In this document: piece after piece, positions 1 to 4,986 of the stretch
Layout: the number at the start of each line of letters is the position of its first letter
Numbering within the stretch: the stretch's first letter is position 1
Assembly: GCA_003501525.1 (NCBI GenBank)
Contig: DNPI01000119.1
Span: 1-5,518 of the forward strand
Length of the DNA: 5,518 nucleotides
DNA from: Planctomycetota bacterium
Lineage (GTDB): Bacteria; Planctomycetota; UBA1135
Direction of reading: 5' to 3'
The notes under the pieces: model-generated
Told to the model about the DNA's origin: nothing
The model's database searches: none
The model's input: only the letters and a program-made list of their open reading frames with translations
Translations under genes and position numbers: made by a program

Positions 1-447
1 GCCTTAGTCATGGTTCTTGCCTCCATGGCTATCCCGGTCTGGCAAGTGACACTTGACGAGGCCAAATTAGCCTCAGTGGATCAGCAGCTCCAGAGAGTTC
101 GATCTGCCACCGATTTCTACCGTTTCCAGCACGCTGAAAAATGGCCAGGTGAACTTTTCTCTACTTGGAGTTCGGAAGCTTTTACAGGGCAACTAACCGC
201 CGCAACCAATTCGACAGGATTATGGGCCGCTGTCGGATCACCAGGATTCCCTTGGGGGCCATACCTGCCAAATGGAATCCCCTCGAATCCATTCAACGAC
301 CTTCAAACAGTAGTCGTCATCCCACCCGAAAGCCGATCCACAGGACCTAATGATCGAACTGGTTGGATATTTGAAGCCGCTACTGGTCGCATCTTTGCCA
401 ACACAACTGCCCTCGCACCCGATGGAACTGCCATCTACAACCGATGA
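1..447 (+). CDS. Type IV filament pseudopilin, 3' part (GspG-like), 5' end outside window
   Basis: This is a subunit of a type II secretion or type IV pilus-like filament. The frame is open from base 1, so the ATG at position 10 is internal. The visible product is 148 residues. It opens with ALVMVLASMAIP, which matches the second half of the class III pilin helix. Setting its proline to the conserved P22 puts base 1 near mature residue 11, so the leader, Phe+1 and Glu+5 lie upstream. An amphipathic helix follows, then FYRFQHAEKWPG (about 40-51), matching the usual 'Y...hG.yP' turn. GPYLPNG (86-92) followed by IPSNPF sits where GspG proteins carry GPYL...DPWG, and GWIFEAATGRIF (121-132) is the typical last strands. 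The GspG-type DPWG calcium-site sequence is replaced by NPFN, so it is a pseudopilin of the PVC style rather than classical GspG. Its stop overlaps the next ATG. Family assignment is firm; major or minor subunit cannot be decided here. Confidence 0.85.
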   Translation, partial: ALVMVLASMAIPVWQVTLDEAKLASVDQQLQRVRSATDFYRFQHAEKWPGELFSTWSSEAFTGQLTAATNSTGLWAAVGSPGFPWGPYLPNGIPSNPFNDLQTVVVIPPESRSTGPNDRTGWIFEAATGRIFANTTALAPDGTAIYNR

Positions 448-599
448 GTGACCCCCTCCAAAAACGCCCAATTCCCGCTCTACTCGCCGCATTGACTTTC
501 GTGGCGATTTGCCTTGTCGCAGCACACGCCACAGAAATTCCCACCGGGGACGTGACCAAGAGTTCTTCTGAAGCCACCAAAGAGATCGACCTCTCCTAA
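444..599 (+). CDS. Small 51-aa secreted or single-helix membrane protein, function unknown
   Basis: I do not recognise this protein. The start is the ATG that overlaps the pseudopilin stop (ATGA), the same junction used by most genes here. Residues 1-11 (MSDPLQKRPIP) form a short N-region with Lys7 and Arg8. Residues 12-27 are a hydrophobic helix (ALLAALTFVAICLVAA). AHA at 27-29 would be a normal signal peptidase I site, leaving a mature peptide of only 22 polar residues rich in Thr, Ser and Glu. If uncleaved, it is a single-pass protein with a short periplasmic tail. Cys23 is preceded by Ile, so there is no lipobox. No Shine-Dalgarno motif is close to the ATG; the nearest purines (GGAA, 424-427) lie 16 nt away. 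Its position between a pseudopilin and pilM suggests an accessory part of the machine or a translational coupler. The frame is short and could be fortuitous, but start overlap, signal-like structure and tight fit before pilM favour a real gene. Confidence 0.6.
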   Translation: MSDPLQKRPIPALLAALTFVAICLVAAHATEIPTGDVTKSSSEATKEIDLS

Positions 600-604
600 T
601 CCCC

Positions 605-1633
605 ATGTTGATTCATACCCGGACCACGCCGGTCGCCATTCATTTCGGCACGCTAGAAACGCGCATTCTTCAACTTGATGGAGGGCCAAGTGGATGGACT
701 GTACGTGAAGCGAAATCAGTACCTACTTCTGGTGAAAGCCGACACGACGATGCCGCGCAATTGATTTTGCGAAATTTCAATCTGCAGAGCCTACGCGGAA
801 AAGACGCGTGCTTGGGCACTGGAGGAAATTCGGTTTCTCTTTCAGTGGTTCCTGTCGACCCCAATCGCCGTAGTCGTCTTCAACAAACCTTCCGGGACAC
901 AGCAGCACGCGCAGTCAACGACCCAGAAGGAATTGTTTACCGATACCTTCCCCTTGGGTCCTCCAAAACATCGGGAGAATCTGCCGGGAAAGAGGAATTC
1001 CTTCTTCTGACCGCTGGTGCCAAAGAGATTAAGCGCTGCCGAGTTTCAGCTGAATCCTTAGGCCTTCGGCCAGTTGGCCTTGAGATGGACGCTTTCGCCA
1101 TTGCTCGCGCCTTAGACACATCCTCTCAGGAAGCTACCTGGGCCTTCCTACACCTCGGATGGGAACACAGCATGTTTGGCGTAATACATGAAAAAGAAAT
1201 TCGCTTCCTGAAGCCCATGCAGCTTTCCGGGGGAAAAATAGTCAATGTCCTCGAAAGCACGCTCTCAGATGAAAATTCTGCCTGGGACCCACATGCCTCT
1301 GTATCGATATTGGAGAACAGAGCCGCGGGACATGCTGTGGAAATACTTCACGCCTTACGTCGAGAAGCCGACGCCGCTGCTCAAGAAGTTCGAGCCTGCC
1401 TACGGCATTTCGCCACACGGCATGGCGGAGCTCGCCTAGGAGAAGTACTTCTAACAGGCCTAGGCGCCGGTTTACCAGAGGTTGAAGGAGCTCTCGGGTC
1501 AGCTTTAGGGATTCCAACTTCTGTAGCCAAACCTTTTCAGAAATTAGGCATTCCATTGCCTGAAGAAATACATCAGCAGGAGCATCTCTGGTGCGCTGCG
1601 CTTGGATTAGCAATGAGGGGTTATGAAAAATGA
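605..1633 (+). CDS. pilM: PilM-like actin-fold protein of the inner-membrane platform
   Basis: PilM is a cytoplasmic FtsA/actin-like protein that binds the N-terminus of PilN. The 342 residues are close to the usual PilM length of about 350. Residues 10-24 (VAIHFGTLETRILQL) match the phosphate-1 hairpin 'GIDIGSSSIKAVQL'. Residues 152-170 (LGLRPVGLEMDAFAIARAL) match the PilM 'GL.p..ie.e.fAlaRal' helix. Residues 179-189 (WAFLHLGWEHS) match phosphate-2 'lvDiGa.tt', and 281-291 (VLLTGLGAGLP) match the adenosine motif 'iLLTGGGA.lp'. LWCAALGLAMR (328-338) is the typical PilM ending. The fold is therefore clear, but His13 and His183 occupy the sites normally held by Asp or Glu, and Leu286 breaks the GGG turn, so nucleotide binding may be altered or lost. 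The ATG at 605 is the first possible start after an in-frame stop near 568; it lies 5 nt after the small gene and has no Shine-Dalgarno. The stop overlaps pilN by ATGA. Confidence 0.87.
   Translation: MLIHTRTTPVAIHFGTLETRILQLDGGPSGWTVREAKSVPTSGESRHDDAAQLILRNFNLQSLRGKDACLGTGGNSVSLSVVPVDPNRRSRLQQTFRDTAARAVNDPEGIVYRYLPLGSSKTSGESAGKEEFLLLTAGAKEIKRCRVSAESLGLRPVGLEMDAFAIARALDTSSQEATWAFLHLGWEHSMFGVIHEKEIRFLKPMQLSGGKIVNVLESTLSDENSAWDPHASVSILENRAAGHAVEILHALRREADAAAQEVRACLRHFATRHGGARLGEVLLTGLGAGLPEVEGALGSALGIPTSVAKPFQKLGIPLPEEIHQQEHLWCAALGLAMRGYEK
1433..1466. repeat. Nested palindrome inside the pilM-like gene
   Basis: CGCCTAGG (1433-1440) and CCTAGGCG (1459-1466) are perfect 8-bp inverted arms. The perfect 12-bp palindrome AGAAGTACTTCT (1441-1452) sits directly against the left arm. 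The right arm is separated from it by 6 nt. The whole lies in codons around the adenosine motif (residues 277-288). There is no T-run after it and it is inside a gene, so it is not a terminator. It may be chance. Confidence 0.6.
1615..1620 (+). promoter_or_regulatory. Ribosome binding site of the pilN-like gene
   Basis: GAGGGG lies 9 nt before the ATG at 1630, inside the last codons of pilM. It supports the overlapping ATGA start. Confidence 0.6.
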
Positions 1634-2229
1634 GAACTGCTGACTTTTTCTCCCCAGAATCTTTTGCTGACCATCTTGAGCGGAGGTCATCTCCCCGTCG
1701 CTGGGCCATTCTTTCGATTCTTTCTTTAGCTTGCTTAGGAACATCGTGGGCCACCGAATGGCAGGCGAACAAAGAGGAAACTATGGCGCGTGATGTCGCC
1801 CGGATTGATCCCGATGCCCTCCGAGCTCAAAAGGAGCTGGCACTTATTCAAACCGAAATTAATAGATACGCTGAGAACCTTGACCCCCTAACTGAACATC
1901 TCAGCCTTCCCACAACCGGATATTTACTCCAGTGCTTAGAGACAGCCGCAGGTGAAGGGGCGGACCTTGAAAAGGTTAATTGGGGACACAAAGCCGCCCT
2001 CTACGGAGAACCCAACGACCTGCTCATACTGAACATCTCAATAACTGTCCGAGGCGACAAAGCGCTTCTTGATCTTCCCGAGAAGATGCGAGAAGTAACT
2101 GGGATGCAAACCGCTGCCGTAAGGCGCACCGAAGTCGTACCAGAGAACCCAGACGCAATGCGAGCAGAAGTTCGCCTGACCTCAAATCTCAATATCCCCA
2201 CCACCTGGCAATCGCGAGGACTACGATGA
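1630..2229 (+). CDS. pilN: PilN-like bitopic inner-membrane platform protein
   Basis: PilN anchors PilM to the membrane and pairs with PilO in the periplasm. The protein has 199 residues, a normal length. It has a short cytoplasmic N-terminus (1-24), one membrane helix (about 25-41, from RRWAILSILSLACLG onward), a charged likely coiled coil (about 45-90) and an alpha/beta domain (about 95-190) with strands such as LLILNISITVRG (131-142), consistent with the ferredoxin-like fold of this family. The PilM-binding motif of well-studied PilN proteins is 'INLLP' near the N-terminus. Here the matching stretch is DFFSPESF (5-12) followed by an Arg-rich ERRSSPRR, close to the 'FLPxxY...RR' form I associate with PVC-group homologues. 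Assignment rests mainly on architecture and gene order, because PilN sequences diverge strongly; GspL C-terminal domains look similar. It overlaps both neighbours by ATGA and has a GAGGGG ribosome binding site. Confidence 0.72.
   Translation: MRTADFFSPESFADHLERRSSPRRWAILSILSLACLGTSWATEWQANKEETMARDVARIDPDALRAQKELALIQTEINRYAENLDPLTEHLSLPTTGYLLQCLETAAGEGADLEKVNWGHKAALYGEPNDLLILNISITVRGDKALLDLPEKMREVTGMQTAAVRRTEVVPENPDAMRAEVRLTSNLNIPTTWQSRGLR
2216..2220 (+). promoter_or_regulatory. Ribosome binding site of the pilO-like gene
   Basis: GAGGA lies 5 nt before the ATG at 2226, within the end of the upstream gene. It supports the overlapping start. Confidence 0.65.
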
Positions 2230-2759
2230 ATATTTCCTCACGCAAAATTATATTCCTCGCCGGTTGGGTTGGAATCCCGCTCTTCTTCTGGCTGGGTCGA
2301 ATCGAACCTGCCCTGGAGCGTAGCAACTCAGCTAGAGCAACGAAGGAAGGATCAGACGAGTCTCGTGATATCGGCCGCCGGTCAATCTCTCGCCGCGATC
2401 GTTTGGAAACCGAGTGGAATAATTTTAGAAAACAAGCCGATATTCAACTCGCCAATCTTGATACAGATTTGCACCCCCATTTAGTACAAAAACGCGTATT
2501 TGAACTAGCCGCCCGTTTGGATTTGGACATCGATATCCAAGAAGAATCAGGTGACGGAAGGAGACGATTCTCTTTACGCGGCGAAGGCTCTTGGGACTCC
2601 TTTATCTCCTGGATAGACGCACTCGAAAAAGGTCCCCACCGCATCCGGTTTGAAAATCTTCAGCTAACTCTGCCAGAAGAACGGTACTCAGATCGTGGCG
2701 GAACCCGAATAGAAGCTCTGTTCGCGATACCACATATCGAAAAGGATTCAACAACATGA
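2226..2759 (+). CDS. pilO: PilO/GspM-like bitopic inner-membrane platform protein
   Basis: PilO (GspM in type II secretion) forms heterodimers with PilN and carries a periplasmic ferredoxin-like domain. The product has 177 residues. A short N-terminus (MNISSRK) leads to one membrane helix at about 8-24 (IIFLAGWVGIPLFFWLG). A strongly charged segment follows (about 26-75, rich in Arg, Glu, Ser), probably partly coiled coil. The C-terminal domain (about 85-172) includes VQKRVFELAARLDLDIDIQ (87-105), FSLRGEGSWDSFISWIDALE (115-134) and IRFENLQLTL (140-149). This helix-strand-helix-strand order, with the 'G.w..f..wid.LE....i..e.L.L' pattern, is the usual PilO/GspM signature. There are no cysteines. 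Both ends overlap neighbours by ATGA, and GAGGA precedes the start. Identity relies on topology, the C-terminal pattern and its place after the PilN-like gene; PilO versus GspM cannot be separated from sequence alone. Confidence 0.72.
   Translation: MNISSRKIIFLAGWVGIPLFFWLGRIEPALERSNSARATKEGSDESRDIGRRSISRRDRLETEWNNFRKQADIQLANLDTDLHPHLVQKRVFELAARLDLDIDIQEESGDGRRRFSLRGEGSWDSFISWIDALEKGPHRIRFENLQLTLPEERYSDRGGTRIEALFAIPHIEKDSTT
2741..2746 (+). promoter_or_regulatory. Ribosome binding site of the pilP-like gene
   Basis: AAAGGA lies 9 nt before the ATG at 2756, in the last codons of the pilO-like gene. It is a moderate match to Shine-Dalgarno. Confidence 0.5.
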
Positions 2760-3337
2760 ATGCCACTAAAGACATTCGCCGTAATCCTCGTAAAACAGGG
2801 CTTCTCGCTACATCGAGCCTTGCTGCAGTTGCTGTTTGGGCAGGAATACTGACAGACTCGGAGGACCATCGTGATTCTCTTCCTGTCGTGGATTTGAATG
2901 CCGAACTAGGGTCGATACTTCCGGACGACCGCTCAAACACAAATAGAAGTTCGGGCGCATCACCTGAAACGGACTGGTCGATTTCGATGGAAAAAGTAGA
3001 AAAATGGAAAGAGATTCTCGTTATTCCTATTCAGGCCTCTACAGGGATAACCACTTCCGAAGAAGCTGAAGTGATATCTGAAGCAAGCACTCCAACGAAT
3101 CAAATTACAGTCCCACCCCCGCCTCAAGACCTAAAACTGACCAGCACCTTACTTTTCGGGAAAATAAAAAAAGCGGTTTTAGGAGGCATAACTGTTCAGG
3201 TTGGAGATTCCATCAGCCGATATGTGGTAGAGGACATCCGATCTCGAGAAATCGATCTCCGAGCCGGAAACAGGGTTTGGACCCTGCGCATGTCCCGTCC
3301 GGGATTAGGCCCGGCCCTTGGAGACAAACAACAATGA
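2756..3337 (+). CDS. pilP: PilP/GspC-like periplasmic linker with N-terminal membrane anchor
   Basis: PilP and GspC connect the inner-membrane platform to the secretin through a small beta domain (HR domain). Of the 193 residues, 1-13 are basic (KDIRRNPRK), and about 14-31 are a hydrophobic segment (TGLLATSSLAAVAVWAGI), likely an uncleaved anchor. Residues 33-115 look disordered and polar. A proline run (PPPP, 120-123) then leads into a compact domain at about 126-180: LKLTSTLLF, KKAVLGGITVQVGDSI (138-153), YVVEDIRSREIDLRAG (156-171), VWTLRMS. This matches the PilP/GspC HR pattern 'L.GI....a.v.g..v.vGd.i.gy.v..I....v.l..g'. No cysteine is present, so this is not a lipoprotein like proteobacterial PilP; membrane anchoring is GspC-like. 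Location directly before the secretin supports the role. It overlaps both neighbours by ATGA. Confidence 0.7.
   Translation: MNATKDIRRNPRKTGLLATSSLAAVAVWAGILTDSEDHRDSLPVVDLNAELGSILPDDRSNTNRSSGASPETDWSISMEKVEKWKEILVIPIQASTGITTSEEAEVISEASTPTNQITVPPPPQDLKLTSTLLFGKIKKAVLGGITVQVGDSISRYVVEDIRSREIDLRAGNRVWTLRMSRPGLGPALGDKQQ
3320..3323 (+). promoter_or_regulatory. Ribosome binding site deciding the secretin start
   Basis: GGAG lies 10 nt before the ATG at 3334. It supports that start over the in-frame upstream ATG at 3277, which would put 19 residues rich in Pro and Arg in front of a normal signal peptide. Confidence 0.55.
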
Positions 3338-4986
3338 AACTGAAGAAAATCCTTACAACAGCTAGCTTGAGTATCTCTCTAGCTATTTCCGGGTTCGCAC
3401 AGGAAAGTGACGACAATCCCTTTTCTGCACTAAAAGGAGAGAAAATAACTGTGAATTTCCAAGGCGAGGAGCTTTCTTCCGTCCTGGAAGCTTTCAGTAC
3501 AACGTATGGCTTAAATTTAGTTTATGGCCCGGATATTGAGGGACTAATCAACCTCAATCTATATGAAGCCCCCGTTGAGGAAGCGCTGTCCCGAATACTT
3601 GCCGCTAACGGATTTGGGTTTACTGCTGAGAATGGATTCCTATTGATAGCCCCTCTTGAAGGAGCAGCTGGCTCATCCGTTCGCCATGCAGCGCAGGTCT
3701 TCTTCTTGGATCACCTCCGGGCCAAGGACGCAGTCGAAATGCTCGAACCTCTACTTGGAGCGGGGGAGTCCGTGGTTGCAGGCCCAGAAAGTGATTCTGG
3801 AATCGACAACGTAACCGACCTGGGGGGTAACGGCCAAGCAAGTCGAGAACTGTTCGTGTTATATGCAGGCTCGGGAACGACAAAAAAAGTTAATGACCTA
3901 TTGCAGACAATCGACATCGCACCTGCACAAGTCCTGGTTGAAGCGACCATCCTCTCCATTGCGCTATCTGATGATTCCCGCCTTGGCGTGGATTTCACTG
4001 CTCTAGGCGGAGTCGATTTTCAAGCGCTGGGAGGAACCAGCGATTTGACTACGGGCATTGATCGTGAAGATGCGCAACTAGGCGGCGATGATTGGCTACT
4101 AGGCGCCTCCACCGGAGGTTTCACCGATTCTTCAGGAGCGGGACTTCACATTGGCATTCTCCGCAATCAAGTTGGAGTTTTCATTGAAGCCTTAGAGCAA
4201 GTTGGTAATGCAACGGTCCTCAGCAATCCTCAGATTCTGGCCGTAAACAGACATGCCGCCCAAGTTCTAGTCGGCCAAAAACTGCCATACCAAACCGTCA
4301 CCACTGTTGAGAACACTTCCATGCAGAACGTTGAGTTCCTCGAAGTAGGGACTTCCTTGGTATTCCGTCCCTTCATCAGTGAAGACGGATTCATAAGGAT
4401 GGAAATACATCCGAAAAACTCTTCAGGCAATATTAATGCCCAAGGACTTCCTGAAGAAACAACAACTGAAGTGACCACCAACATCCTGGTCAAGTCAGGG
4501 AATACTGTCGTAATTGGCGGTTTGATGGAGAGCGCTGTTTCGAGCGATGTAAGTCAAGTCCCGCTTCTAGGATCCATTCCAGTAGTGGGTGGGTTATTTC
4601 GATCTGAAAAAGAAGTCGAAACTAGAAGCGAAGTTGTCGTTCTATTAACGCCACGAATTGTTGAAGATGACGAACTCGGCCGACGAGCTAGCGAAGCTTT
4701 GGATCGGCACGCAGCAGCACAATCGCGACTTGCCGCTGCACATTCTGGTTATCTTCGCCCCTCATACGCTCGCCGTATGCACACCGATGCAGCAAAAGCT
4801 TTGGCCGCTGGTCACCTAGATTTAGCCCTAGCCAAAGCCGAATGGGGTCTCTCAGCTCTACCTTCGCATCCCGAACTTGCTGCGCTAGCAGACCACTGCC
4901 GTCAAGAAATACTTGAATCCCGCCTCGAAGCAGAAGAACTCAACGAGGCCCTAGATATTCTCCAAAAAATGGAGGAATCCCAATGA
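3334..4986 (+). CDS. pilQ: Outer-membrane secretin (PilQ/GspD class) with TPR-like C-terminal tail
   Basis: This forms the outer-membrane channel of the machine. From the ATG at 3334 the product is 550 residues. Residues 1-22 are a signal peptide (KLKK, hydrophobic core, SGFA cut before Gln23). The N0/STN domain spans about 37-108 (ITVNFQGEELSSVLEAFS onward). A single N1-like domain covers about 117-205 (VFFLDHLRAKDAVEMLEPLL and later LVEATILSI). A Gly/Asp-rich stretch follows (215-268). The secretin barrel occupies about 270-445, with VGNATVLSNPQILAVN (290-305), ATVLSNPQ being a hallmark, then GQKLPYQ, VKSGNTVVIGGL and VPLLGSIPVVGGLF (409-422), then EVVVLLTPRIV. N2 and N3 repeats and an AMIN domain are absent, so it is a short secretin. 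After the barrel, about 100 residues continue as helices with one TPR-like unit (479-512) and a charged coiled-coil end (about 522-549), where many secretins carry an S-domain for the pilotin. The only cysteine is Cys522. pilQ and gspD cannot be separated firmly. Confidence 0.92.
   Translation: MKLKKILTTASLSISLAISGFAQESDDNPFSALKGEKITVNFQGEELSSVLEAFSTTYGLNLVYGPDIEGLINLNLYEAPVEEALSRILAANGFGFTAENGFLLIAPLEGAAGSSVRHAAQVFFLDHLRAKDAVEMLEPLLGAGESVVAGPESDSGIDNVTDLGGNGQASRELFVLYAGSGTTKKVNDLLQTIDIAPAQVLVEATILSIALSDDSRLGVDFTALGGVDFQALGGTSDLTTGIDREDAQLGGDDWLLGASTGGFTDSSGAGLHIGILRNQVGVFIEALEQVGNATVLSNPQILAVNRHAAQVLVGQKLPYQTVTTVENTSMQNVEFLEVGTSLVFRPFISEDGFIRMEIHPKNSSGNINAQGLPEETTTEVTTNILVKSGNTVVIGGLMESAVSSDVSQVPLLGSIPVVGGLFRSEKEVETRSEVVVLLTPRIVEDDELGRRASEALDRHAAAQSRLAAAHSGYLRPSYARRMHTDAAKALAAGHLDLALAKAEWGLSALPSHPELAALADHCRQEILESRLEAEELNEALDILQKMEESQ
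3985..4032 (+). repeat. Tandem 8-residue repeat within the secretin
   Basis: Two adjacent 24-nt units encode GVDFTALG and GVDFQALG (residues 218-233). Seven of eight residues agree, yet six of those seven codons differ at the third base. The unit lies between the N1-like domain and the barrel. Confidence 0.7.
4768..4869 (+). other. TPR-like unit in the secretin C-terminal tail
   Basis: Residues 479-512 of the secretin fit a 34-residue TPR frame: Ala486 (position 8), Gly493 (15), Ala498 (20), Gly505 (27) and Pro510 (32). Further helices follow to residue 549. It lies after the last barrel strand and so probably outside the channel core. One isolated unit is weak evidence for a true TPR fold. 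Confidence 0.5.
4971..4976 (+). promoter_or_regulatory. Strong ribosome binding site of the TPR lipoprotein gene
   Basis: GGAGGA lies 6 nt before the ATG at 4983 and is the best Shine-Dalgarno match in the window. It suggests efficient initiation of the lipoprotein independent of pure coupling. Confidence 0.7.

Noticed and set aside
10..447. Pseudopilin starting at ATG 10
   Set aside because: The frame is open to base 1 and the residues before it continue the pilin hydrophobic helix, so ATG 10 is internal.
238..606. 122-codon open frame on the minus strand
   Set aside because: It is opposite the pseudopilin and small gene, rich in Arg, Trp, Ser and Gly with no domain pattern, and breaks the one-strand operon.
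1061..1071. GGCC-TTC-GGCC hairpin
   Set aside because: It is a 4-bp stem inside pilM codons for a conserved PilM helix, with no T-run; not a terminator.
1242..1772. 176-codon open frame on the minus strand
   Set aside because: It lies opposite the pilM and pilN-like genes, has no recognisable motif, and its Arg/Leu-rich composition is that of an antisense shadow.
3166..3172. A-AAA-AAA heptamer in the pilP-like gene as a -1 frameshift site
   Set aside because: It encodes the Lys-Lys start of a strand in the HR-like domain. I see no obvious stimulatory structure, and the zero frame continues through the rest of the domain.
3277..3333. Upstream in-frame ATG giving a 569-residue secretin
   Set aside because: It would place a Pro/Arg-rich 19-residue stretch before a normal signal peptide and overlap the PilP-like gene by 61 bases. 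The ATG at 3334 has the ATGA overlap and a GGAG site.
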